Assembly: GCA_026983685.1 (NCBI GenBank)
Contig: JALSTO010000297.1
Location: 1 to 7,490 of the forward strand
DNA from: Aquificaceae bacterium
GTDB taxonomy: Bacteria > Aquificota > Aquificia > Aquificales > Aquificaceae
Length of the DNA: 7,490 nucleotides
Reading direction: 5' to 3'
Shown here: positions 1 through 5,614 of the stretch, one piece after another
How the letters are laid out: every line of letters starts with the position of its first letter
Numbering within the stretch: the stretch's first letter is position 1
Notes under the pieces: model-generated
The model's database searches: none
What the model was told of the DNA's origin: nothing
Seen by the model: only the letters and a program-made list of their open reading frames with translations
Made by a program: the position numbers and the translations under genes

Positions 1-48
1 AGCTTCTTCATTCCTTATGTGCTCTCAATGAGGGGGTTGGAGGAGTGA
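1..48 (+). CDS. pilM: PilM-like pilus assembly ATPase-fold protein, C-terminal end only
   Basis: The window opens in a reading frame that ends at TGA 46-48 and encodes the last 15 residues, SFFIPYVLSMRGLEE. PilM is an actin-like cytoplasmic protein that binds the N-terminal tail of PilN. Its C-terminus usually ends in a helix of the type 'xxVAxGLALRG', and the visible LSMRGLEE fits that pattern loosely. The stronger argument is position: it lies 1 nt upstream of pilN, where pilM sits in pilMNOPQ operons. The pilN ribosome site (GGAGGAG, 39-45) lies inside its last codons. With only 15 residues visible, the call rests mainly on context. Confidence 0.6.
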   Translation, partial: SFFIPYVLSMRGLEE

Positions 49-49
49 G

Positions 50-694
50 ATGATAAGGATAAACCTTATAAAAAAGGAGAAGAGAGGCATCTCCATCCCG
101 AGCATATCCCTTGCAAGGCTCAGAACTCTTGACGTAAAGGAGCTCGCCAAAGATAGGGCTATACTCATAATACCTGCAGTAGGTGTTCTGCTTATAGGAG
201 CTGAGCTTTTTTATGCTTTCAGGCTCAAGCAGGAGATAAGCTCCCTTCAGACGGAGGTGAGCAGGCTAACTTCTCAGAGGAATAGCCTTAAGAAGAAGGC
301 GGATGTGATCCGTGCAAGGAGGAAGGCACTACAGAACGAGATAAACGCTGTAAAGCTGAGGATAAGAAACCTTCAGCTGAGCAAAGATGTAATATTAGCC
401 CTCAAGGGCTACTATGAACCCTTCAACGGCTCTCTTAGCTACCTATACAGCTACGTTCCCTCTACGATCTGGTTCAACAGCCTTTCTCAGAGCATGGACT
501 TCCAGAAGGTGAACGTTGATCTGTCCTTTGGCTCTTACGATATAAACTCAATAAAGAACTTCTTCACTATAGTGAAGAAGGAGTTTCCTGAGGTGATCCC
601 CAGTGAGATAAAGAAGCAGGAGAACAAGAACGGAATAATGTATTATGTATCCTCTATTAAAATTGAGAAGAACTTTACAAAAGGGGAGGAGTAG
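50..694 (+). CDS. pilN: PilN, inner-membrane T4P alignment protein
   Basis: This 214-residue bitopic protein has the full PilN layout. The N-terminus MIRINLI is the conserved cytoplasmic motif (family consensus INLLP-like) that docks into PilM. A basic linker (about 8-36) follows, then one membrane segment at about 37-57 (AILIIPAVGVLLIGAELFYAF). A predicted coiled coil rich in Lys, Glu and Leu (about 58-112) precedes a periplasmic alpha/beta domain. PilN pairs with PilO in the periplasm and passes signals between the cytoplasmic motor and the PilQ gate. The start is supported by GGAGGAG four nt upstream, and the stop (692-694) abuts the pilO ATG directly. The linker between the PilM-binding motif and the membrane segment looks rather long. 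GspL-type proteins of type II secretion share the fold, but the short N-terminus and the neighbours favour PilN. Confidence 0.88.
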   Translation: MIRINLIKKEKRGISIPSISLARLRTLDVKELAKDRAILIIPAVGVLLIGAELFYAFRLKQEISSLQTEVSRLTSQRNSLKKKADVIRARRKALQNEINAVKLRIRNLQLSKDVILALKGYYEPFNGSLSYLYSYVPSTIWFNSLSQSMDFQKVNVDLSFGSYDINSIKNFFTIVKKEFPEVIPSEIKKQENKNGIMYYVSSIKIEKNFTKGEE

Positions 695-1402
695 ATGCCA
701 AGTCTTAAGGAGCAATGGGAAGCTACGCCTCTGTGGCAGAGGCTCGTTGTTGCAGTGGTTCTGCCCCTCATAGTTATGGGTGCTATCTGGTTCTATGTGG
801 TCAGCCCGGATATGGAACAGAAAGAGAGGCTGATAAAGGATAGGGAGAGGCTGAAACAGGAGATAGCTAAGTATAAGAAGCTCATAAGACCTGGAGCTCT
901 CAAGCCTCTTGAGGAACAGCTCCAGAAGCTCAAGGAAGAGGAAAAGCAGAAGAGGGAAGAGCTTGAGAGGGTTGTCGGCAAACTGCCAAGGCTCGGTGAG
1001 ATTGAGAAGGTATTCGGTGAGATAAACCTCATAGCAGCATCAAGGGATATCATAATAACAAGGATATCCCTTTCCCAGCCAAGGGTTATAAATCTTCAGC
1101 TCGTTGAAAGCGGTGGAAAAAAGTTCGTGAAAGCGGTTGCTCAGCAAGAACCAAGGTCAAGGGGAAGACAGAGAGGAGTAAAGAGGAAGCAAGCCAAGAA
1201 GAAGGTGGTCTCGGGAGTCCCCATTACCACGATGGAGGTATCCCTTAACCTTGAGGGGAAAACGAGGGATATTTATAGCTTTCTTAAAGCCGTTTACAAG
1301 AAAGGGATAGTCTCCTATCCGAAATCTGTGAGCATAAAGCCGATAAAAGGTGAAGGTATGGTTTCAGCCAACGTTGTTATAGATGTTATACTTCAGAAGT
1401 GA
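695..1402 (+). CDS. pilO: PilO, inner-membrane T4P alignment protein
   Basis: This 235-residue protein has a short cytoplasmic tail, one membrane segment at about 16-36 and a long charged coiled coil at about 38-95. A periplasmic ferredoxin-like domain follows, with strands visible around 117-137 and 176-234. PilO forms heterodimers with PilN and holds PilP and PilQ in register. The ATG follows the pilN stop with no gap, and GGGGAGGA (683-690) is its ribosome site. An oddity is a strongly basic loop at residues 154-170 (10 Arg/Lys in 17 positions), lying between two predicted strands of the periplasmic domain. The stop is TGA 1400-1402. The order after pilN and the topology make the call firm, although sequence identity in this family is always low. 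Confidence 0.87.
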   Translation: MPSLKEQWEATPLWQRLVVAVVLPLIVMGAIWFYVVSPDMEQKERLIKDRERLKQEIAKYKKLIRPGALKPLEEQLQKLKEEEKQKREELERVVGKLPRLGEIEKVFGEINLIAASRDIIITRISLSQPRVINLQLVESGGKKFVKAVAQQEPRSRGRQRGVKRKQAKKKVVSGVPITTMEVSLNLEGKTRDIYSFLKAVYKKGIVSYPKSVSIKPIKGEGMVSANVVIDVILQK

Positions 1403-1410
1403 GGTGAGGG
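1403..1410 (+). promoter_or_regulatory. Ribosome binding site deciding the start of the pilP-position gene
   Basis: GGTGAGGG lies two nt before the ATG at 1413. An in-frame ATG at 1383 would lengthen the protein by 10 residues, but it sits inside pilO, has no comparable site and would put charged residues in front of the signal peptide. The start at 1413 gives a clean signal sequence, so it is preferred. Confidence 0.6.
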
Positions 1411-1412
1411 AA

Positions 1413-1634
1413 ATGCTGAAGTTGTATGCTTTTTTGGCAATCTTTATTAGCGCCTCCTTATTTGCCAAAGACCCGTTCACAAACAAGGAAGATGCGGTCG
1501 GATACATAGTGATAAACGATGAAGGCATTTCCAAAAAGTACATAGTGCTTGAAAGCAAGGAAGGTGGAGTCAAACTCATAAGGACTGAATACAATCCAGA
1601 TAACGTTCTTAAACAGGGAGGGAAGAAGAGATGA
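1413..1634 (+). CDS. Small secreted protein in the pilP position (possible minimal PilP)
   Basis: This 73-residue protein lies between pilO and pilQ, exactly where PilP is encoded in other T4P operons. Residues 1-18 (MLKLYAFLAIFISASLFA) look like a signal peptide with cleavage after SLFA. The mature part, about 55 residues, starts KDPF and has a beta-rich core (GYIVIND..KKYIVLES..GVKLIRTEY) followed by a basic tail. PilP is normally a lipoprotein of about 170 residues with an unstructured linker and a C-terminal beta domain that touches the PilQ N0 domain. Many PilP beta domains begin with an (R)DPF-like stretch, and KDPF here recalls it. This protein has no cysteine, so it cannot be lipid-anchored, and it has no PilN/PilO-binding linker. 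I cannot show homology; a PilP function is inferred from position and the DPF start. It overlaps pilQ by 4 nt (ATGA). Confidence 0.6.
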   Translation: MLKLYAFLAIFISASLFAKDPFTNKEDAVGYIVINDEGISKKYIVLESKEGGVKLIRTEYNPDNVLKQGGKKR

Positions 1635-3346
1635 AAAGGGTACTGCTCGCTCTCCTCTTCATCGTTTCCCTATCTGTTTCTCAGGTGATTGAGGAGATGA
1701 AGTTTGAGGACGTAAAGCTTGATACCATCGTCAAGGCTTTAGCCAAAGCTGTCAAGAGGAATGTTATAATAGACCCAAATATAAAGGACATACTCAGCAC
1801 AAAGACAAGCATCTATATACAGAAGCCCCTCAGCGTCAATGAAGCTTTTAACCTTATCCTCAAGGAGTATGGTCTAATAGCTGTTCCTATAAACGAGGGA
1901 ATCTACAAAATAACTAAGGCAGGCGAGATAGAGGTGAACGTGGGCGAGCTTGAGGAGGAGGACCTCAAGAAGGTAATAGACCTTCTCAAGAGGAGGGTAA
2001 GTCCTTCAGCTGAGATAGTTATAGACAAAGCCCTTGGAACGCTGTACGTCAGGGATGATGAGAAGAGGGTCAAGAAGATAGAAAAACTCTTGAAAACATA
2101 TATAGACAAGCTCATGGCTGAAAAAACCCTTGGTGTTAAGAAAAAGCCGCAGGCTGTTATAACCAAGGTCTTCTATCTCAAAACAATTAGCATAGATGAT
2201 GCAAAGCAGATACTTGCCCCTCATATATCTAAAAAAACTATCATAACTGAGGCTCCTACCTTCAACGCCCTTGTTATAACCGATGAGGCTGAGAAGATAA
2301 AAAGGTATGAAGAACTCCTCAAGAATTTCTTAGTCTCCTCACCGGCGGCGAGGAAGCCTGTTACCGAGATATTTTACTTGAGGTACATAAGCCCTGAAGA
2401 GTTTATAAAGATGATAGAACCTATAAGGTCTGAAGCGGGGCTCGTGCTTACAGGGGGTGCGGTCAGAGTTGAGAAAGAGAAGGGGGGTGCTCAGCAGAAG
2501 AAGGAAGAGAAGGTAACTCCAATACTGAAAGAGTTCAACGCAGTTATGATAACCGACTATCCCGAGGTTATAGAGAAGATAAAGGAACGGTTCAGCGAGT
2601 ACATAAGTGATGTCCCCCCTCAGGTGAAGATAGAAGCTCGTATCCTTGAGGTCAGGAAGGAGGTACTCAGGGAGCTTGGTATAAACTGGAGTGCCCTTCT
2701 TTCAAACGTAAAAGCTCCTCAGAGTTGGAGTGGCGGTGCTGGCGTAAACCTTGGAGTGGGACAAACAGGCAATATAACACCTGGGTTGAGTGCCACACCC
2801 GGAGGTATTCTTACCTTTACCTATACCAAGGGTGTTCTGAACGCTCTCAACCTCAGACTCTCCGCCTTTGAAAGACTGGGAAAAATAAAGAGCCTCGCAA
2901 AACCGACAATAGTCACTATAAATGGTCAGAATGCGGTTATAAAGCAGGGACAGGAGATACCCTATCAGACAGCCGTAATCGCGGGTGGTTCCGCCCAGGC
3001 GAACATCCAGTTTAAGGAAGCTGTACTTGAACTTAATGTCCTTCCGATAATATCTCCAGATGGCAGGATACTCCTTGATATAAAACTGACTCAAGATACC
3101 CCGGGGGTTCAGACGCCTCAAGGTCCCGCTATAAATACCAAAGAGGTATCAACGAAGGTGATAGTTAACAATGGGGATACGGTTGTCATAGGTGGGATAA
3201 TAGATACCCAAACCAATAGAACAAACGAGGGCGTCGCCGGGCTCGTGAGGGTTCCTATACTCAAGTGGCTATTCGGTCAGGAGAGGCTTAGCAAGAGTGA
3301 TGTTGAGCTGTTGATATTCATTACACCAACCATACTGACCGAGTAA
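1631..3346 (+). CDS. pilQ: PilQ-type secretin, outer-membrane T4P pore
   Basis: This 571-residue protein forms the multimeric outer-membrane gate through which the pilus extends. Residues 1-18 are a signal peptide. An N0/STN domain follows at about 20-96, with three N1-type ring modules at about 99-160, 176-233 and 244-326. The last two open with the typical FYLKTISIDDA and FYLRYISPEEF strands, and the third carries a Gly/Lys/Glu-rich insertion (about 274-298). The secretin core runs from about 330 to 571. It includes VKIEARILEV, AKPTIVTINGQNAVIKQGQEIPY, VLPIISPDGRILLDI, GDTVVIGGI and the C-terminal VPILKWLFG...LLIFITPTIL signature. There is no AMIN domain and no C-terminal pilotin-binding extension. 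The start is supported by GGGAGG at 1616-1621 and by the 4-nt overlap with the gene before it. A GspD role in type II secretion is possible by architecture, but the pilMNO context favours PilQ. Confidence 0.93.
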   Translation: MKRVLLALLFIVSLSVSQVIEEMKFEDVKLDTIVKALAKAVKRNVIIDPNIKDILSTKTSIYIQKPLSVNEAFNLILKEYGLIAVPINEGIYKITKAGEIEVNVGELEEEDLKKVIDLLKRRVSPSAEIVIDKALGTLYVRDDEKRVKKIEKLLKTYIDKLMAEKTLGVKKKPQAVITKVFYLKTISIDDAKQILAPHISKKTIITEAPTFNALVITDEAEKIKRYEELLKNFLVSSPAARKPVTEIFYLRYISPEEFIKMIEPIRSEAGLVLTGGAVRVEKEKGGAQQKKEEKVTPILKEFNAVMITDYPEVIEKIKERFSEYISDVPPQVKIEARILEVRKEVLRELGINWSALLSNVKAPQSWSGGAGVNLGVGQTGNITPGLSATPGGILTFTYTKGVLNALNLRLSAFERLGKIKSLAKPTIVTINGQNAVIKQGQEIPYQTAVIAGGSAQANIQFKEAVLELNVLPIISPDGRILLDIKLTQDTPGVQTPQGPAINTKEVSTKVIVNNGDTVVIGGIIDTQTNRTNEGVAGLVRVPILKWLFGQERLSKSDVELLIFITPTILTE

Positions 3347-3354
3347 ACTTACTC
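3341..3354. repeat. Perfect palindrome at the junction of the two convergent operons
   Basis: GAGTAA-AC-TTACTC is a perfect inverted repeat. Each arm is the terminal Glu codon plus TAA stop of one gene: pilQ on the plus strand and the pilX-like gene on the minus strand. Only 2 nt separate the two stops. As RNA it can fold to a 5-bp stem with a 4-nt loop, which is weak, and no U tract follows on either side. It may be a chance result of two genes ending alike. Confidence 0.7.
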
Positions 3355-3756
3355 TACACGATAAACAAACTCCACAACCGCTCTCTCCTGAGAGCTTGAG
3401 CCCCTTGCTTCTACCCTTATAGCATAAACATAAGTGCCGAAGCTACTTATATCACCCAGATAGGTAGCGCTTATGGAGTACCCGGGAATGCTGGCGACAT
3501 AACTCTCCAGATCAATTGGTAGTCCTGCAGAGCATGTTGCTCCCCCGTTGCAGGTTATGGTTCCGTCAAGGATCTTTTGGATTATGTATTCGGAAGCACC
3601 CTTGGCAGCTTCCAAGGCTCCCGAGTATCTCTTTCCTATACCCGATACCTGGGTACCAGTTATGAGCATAAACATCAGAGCTGCTATTATCACCAAGGCT
3701 ATAAGTCCCAAGAGAAGGGTTGTTATCAATGCGATACCTCTCTCCTTCTGGTTCAT
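3349..3756 (-). CDS. PilX-like minor pilin
   Basis: This 135-residue protein has a type III prepilin leader (MNQKERG, cleavage after Gly7) followed by a hydrophobic helix at about 8-34. The stretch 39-57 (GIGKRYSGALEAAKGASEY) resembles the PilX_N family, where a '..F.AAEAAL'-type helix follows the membrane segment. Position +5 of the mature protein is Thr (IALIT), not the Glu of most pilins. That recalls GspK and related tip subunits, which do not need Glu5 to pair with a preceding subunit. Cys69 and Cys75 are close enough for a local disulfide. It is the last gene of the minor pilin operon, 10 nt after the pilW-like gene, with AGGAGGT (3761-3767) four nt before its ATG. PilX-type proteins help start pilus assembly together with PilV, PilW, FimU/FimT and PilY1. 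It is short for the family. Confidence 0.78.
   Translation of the reverse strand: MNQKERGIALITTLLLGLIALVIIAALMFMLITGTQVSGIGKRYSGALEAAKGASEYIIQKILDGTITCNGGATCSAGLPIDLESYVASIPGYSISATYLGDISSFGTYVYAIRVEARGSSSQERAVVEFVYRVE
3380..3395 (+). terminator. Small hairpin downstream of pilQ, possible weak terminator
   Basis: GCTCTC-TCCT-GAGAGC forms a perfect 6-bp stem with a 4-nt loop, 34 nt past the pilQ stop and inside the 3' part of the convergent pilX-like gene. The downstream plus-strand sequence is pyrimidine-rich (CCCCTTGCTTCTACCC) but has no run of T, so it is not a classical intrinsic terminator. Hairpins of this size also arise by chance. Confidence 0.2.
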
Positions 3757-3760
3757 ATCT

Positions 3761-3767
3761 ACCTCCT
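3761..3767 (-). promoter_or_regulatory. Ribosome binding site of the pilX-like gene
   Basis: On the minus strand AGGAGGT lies four nt before the pilX-like ATG (3754-3756). Its first base is also the last base of the pilW-like stop codon (TGA, 3767-3769). The strong match fixes the start and suggests coupled translation of the two minor pilins. Confidence 0.7.
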
Positions 3768-4768
3768 CAGAGGTTCATAGGTTTTACAAATAGCTTCATC
3801 ACCTTCCACCTGTAGTTCTCATATCCTGAAGGCAGGTTAAGGTCAATTGTTCCAGCTCCCGTATCGGTTCTCACACAGGCTCCGCTTGCTGAGGTTGTGC
3901 ACGATACGGTATTTGTGAATCTGTATTTGGGGTCCAGCCTACCCTCCTGAACGAGGATATACAGGTTCACCTTCTTTAGTCCATCCCTTATCTCCTGGGC
4001 TGTCACATTGCCGTCATCATTAAGGTCAAGGTCAAGCTGGTTGGTGGTGTTGTTAAACTCACCGTCGTACACGTCAATACTTCCGTCTCCGTCTCTGTCT
4101 ATATCAAAGGTTACCCTCCAGTCCGCAACACAGTTCAGCAGTGGATCGCCCGGACTATCACCTACAGCTCGCAAAAGATTTCTTGTATCCGGATGGCATG
4201 TATCCAGAGGCTGTGAATTACTGAGCCTGTATCTTATGCTGTTACAGTACTGGTTGGTGCAACCGCTTGCAACGGTTGAATCGTAAGGTACCGCAACAAA
4301 GAAGCCCGTAGAGGGGCATGTCCCAAAATTCCCGTCAGCTATGTACTTTTTGTTGCCGGCTCCGAGATACACCACCGGCGTCCCCGCATCTATAGAATCC
4401 CCTGCCACCTGGGTGAAGCCTGCACTACAGTTCACGAGTGCCCAGCCTATGGTCCCCTGATTGGTATTGTTCATAACCGACCTGATGGTTAGCTCAAGTT
4501 TGCTGGGGTACAATGGGTCTGAAGATGTTAATGTGTTCAGTTCAACCGGGAGGTCACCCTGATCTTCCCCTATACCGTAGCCTGCATGTTCTATATCAAG
4601 GCGCAGGAGCTCCAGACCAACGGAAAGCTCTATCTGGGTCTCAACAGCCTTGCTCTCCCTTTTAAAACCACCCAGCAGATTAACGAAGGTAACGTAGGCT
4701 CCACCCAGCACAACAAGAACGATAACCATGGCAACCAGAAGTTCAATTAAAGTAAAGCCCCTTCTCAT
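3767..4768 (-). CDS. pilW: PilW-like minor pilin with two EF-hand-type calcium loops
   Basis: This 333-residue protein starts MRRGFTLIELL: a very short prepilin leader cleaved after Gly4, with Glu at mature position 5 and a hydrophobic helix at about 5-34. The following amphipathic stretch (ESKAVETQIELSVGLELLRLDIEHAGYG) is characteristic of PilW/GspJ-like proteins, whose 'LxxDIxxAGYG' segment is well conserved. The globular part has eight cysteines (114, 151, 170, 175, 191, 213, 290, 298), consistent with disulfides outside the cell. Residues 224-235 and 248-259 are two canonical 12-residue EF-hand loops, separately listed. A ribosome site GGGAAGG (4774-4780) overlaps the end of the pilV-like gene, whose stop lies 2 nt upstream of this ATG. 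PilW bridges other minor pilins at the pilus tip, and the calcium loops may stabilise it or connect it to PilY1. Confidence 0.87.
   Translation of the reverse strand: MRRGFTLIELLVAMVIVLVVLGGAYVTFVNLLGGFKRESKAVETQIELSVGLELLRLDIEHAGYGIGEDQGDLPVELNTLTSSDPLYPSKLELTIRSVMNNTNQGTIGWALVNCSAGFTQVAGDSIDAGTPVVYLGAGNKKYIADGNFGTCPSTGFFVAVPYDSTVASGCTNQYCNSIRYRLSNSQPLDTCHPDTRNLLRAVGDSPGDPLLNCVADWRVTFDIDRDGDGSIDVYDGEFNNTTNQLDLDLNDDGNVTAQEIRDGLKKVNLYILVQEGRLDPKYRFTNTVSCTTSASGACVRTDTGAGTIDLNLPSGYENYRWKVMKLFVKPMNL
3992..4099 (-). other. Tandem EF-hand-type calcium-binding loops in PilW
   Basis: Loop 1 (residues 224-235, DRDGDGSIDVYD) has Asp at positions 1, 3, 5, 9 and 12, Gly at 6 and Ile at 8. Loop 2 (residues 248-259, DLNDDGNVTAQE) has Asp1, Asn3, Asp5, Gly6, Val8 and Glu12, followed by a helix (IRDGLKK). 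Both match the canonical calcium-binding loop at every key position. The 12-residue spacer between them is rich in Asn, Thr and Gln. Calcium binding itself is an inference from the motif. Confidence 0.8.
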
Positions 4769-4770
4769 AT

Positions 4771-5214
4771 CTACCTTCCCACAAAGGTTCTCGCTTCATA
4801 GGAGTGGTCTCTTCCTCTATAGTTCCAGCACACCCTCACATAGACCTCCTTAAGATTACCTCTGTCTGTAACAGTCCAGCCTACCCTGTAGGTTACGTTC
4901 GTGTTTCTGACCTGCCTTGAGACGAGATTGGCTCCGCCGGTATTCAAACATGGGATCTGGACGCTTACGGTCGTAGCGGAGTTACAATCAATGTTAACTG
5001 TGGGTATATTCGGAAAGGGAATTGACCTTATGTTTTCAAGACACTCCTGGGCTACGGATTTTGCCTCGTCCCTCAGGAAGTTAAGGAGGCTGTACTGATA
5101 GGTTGTGAGCAGACCTGCAAGAAGACCGAGAAGTATTATCGCAAGGAGAACGAGCGCTACGAGAGCCTCAATAAGAGTGAAGCCTCTTTCACTTCGCATT
5201 ACAGTTTGTCCCAT
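4771..5214 (-). CDS. pilV: PilV-like minor pilin
   Basis: This 147-residue prepilin has the leader MGQTVMRSERG, cleaved after Gly11 before FTLIE, and Glu at mature position 5. A hydrophobic helix spans about 12-38. The stretch DEAKSVAQECLENIRSIPFP is typical of PilV/GspI-like proteins, where a conserved 'A..LA.E.LE.IR' helix follows the membrane part. Four cysteines (58, 77, 89, 129) probably pair. The start at 5214 is chosen because AGGAG (5221-5225) lies six nt upstream; the in-frame Met6 has a poorer site. The gene starts inside the fimT-like gene (26-nt overlap in another frame) and stops 2 nt before the pilW-like ATG. PilV is one of the minor pilins that prime assembly and connect PilY1 to the fibre. 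GspI is the T2SS equivalent, but PilY1 in the operon argues for T4P. Confidence 0.82.
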   Translation of the reverse strand: MGQTVMRSERGFTLIEALVALVLLAIILLGLLAGLLTTYQYSLLNFLRDEAKSVAQECLENIRSIPFPNIPTVNIDCNSATTVSVQIPCLNTGGANLVSRQVRNTNVTYRVGWTVTDRGNLKEVYVRVCWNYRGRDHSYEARTFVGR

Positions 5215-5614
5215 CGTAAACTCCTAACCTCACCCTTGTGAGCGTTGCCACCACACAGCTGTATGCGGGGTTCACATCAGCCGTTCCGTTGTAGTAGATA
5301 GAGCTGTTGTTAAATACACCTCTATCAGTTATGGAAATCGTCCCGGTAAAACTGTTGTTGAGATTGATGCAGTCAATGTCAGCTGTTCCGTCATTCATAC
5401 ATACACGCTTTCCTGAGGCAATGACAGTCAGAGCCCTTTTCTGGCTGAAGGCTATCGCCCTTGCCTTTTGAAGGAAGGCATATATGTCCTTTGCATCCGA
5501 TTCTATAGACCACCTGAGCCTCCAATCTCTGTAATAAGGAATTGCTATGCTGAGCAGTAGGGCTATCATAACTATGATAACGAGTAGCTCTATTAGGGTT
5601 ATTCCTCTCTTCAT
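5189..5614 (-). CDS. FimT/FimU (GspH family) minor pilin
   Basis: This 141-residue protein has the leader MKRG, cleavage after Gly4, and a mature N-terminus ITLIELL with Glu at position 5. A hydrophobic helix spans about 5-26, and a GspH-type segment (SDAKDIYAFLQKARAIAFSQKRALTV) matches the conserved '..l...l..AR..Ai..n..V.l' pattern. A beta-rich domain follows, with four cysteines (72, 82, 120, 138) and the C-terminal LTRVRLG strand typical of FimT/FimU. The frame stays open for 29 more codons upstream, but those lie inside pilY1 and do not resemble a leader. The ATG at 5614 overlaps the pilY1 TGA (ATGA) and has no clear ribosome site, so translation is probably coupled to pilY1. FimU-type proteins help prime pilus assembly; FimT in some bacteria binds DNA during uptake. 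Which role applies is not decided here. Confidence 0.83.
   Translation of the reverse strand: MKRGITLIELLVIIVMIALLLSIAIPYYRDWRLRWSIESDAKDIYAFLQKARAIAFSQKRALTVIASGKRVCMNDGTADIDCINLNNSFTGTISITDRGVFNNSSIYYNGTADVNPAYSCVVATLTRVRLGVYDGTNCNAK
5221..5225 (-). promoter_or_regulatory. Ribosome binding site of the pilV-like gene inside the fimT-like gene
   Basis: AGGAG, six nt before the pilV-like ATG, is part of the codons for Leu-Gly near the FimT C-terminus, just after its TRVR motif. It decides between two in-frame starts for PilV (5214 and 5199) in favour of the first. Confidence 0.6.

Noticed and set aside
793..1053. Minus-strand open frame with many Ser, Phe and Leu codons inside pilO
   Set aside because: It is the reverse complement of the Lys/Glu-rich coiled coil, which naturally gives Ser/Phe/Leu-rich antisense frames; there is no independent support.
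1383..1412. In-frame ATG 10 codons upstream of the pilP-position gene
   Set aside because: It lies inside pilO, has no good ribosome site and would put a charged stretch before the signal peptide; the ATG at 1413 has GGTGAGGG in front of it.
2702..3121. 139-codon open frame on the minus strand inside pilQ
   Set aside because: It is antisense to the most conserved part of the secretin core, has no ribosome site or recognisable domain, and its composition looks like a shadow of pilQ.
3349..5614. The four small prepilins as a type II secretion pseudopilin set (GspH, I, J, K)
   Set aside because: The fold families are shared, but PilY1 in the same operon and pilMNOPQ opposite point to a type IV pilus; no GspE/F/G or GspC/L/M genes are visible.
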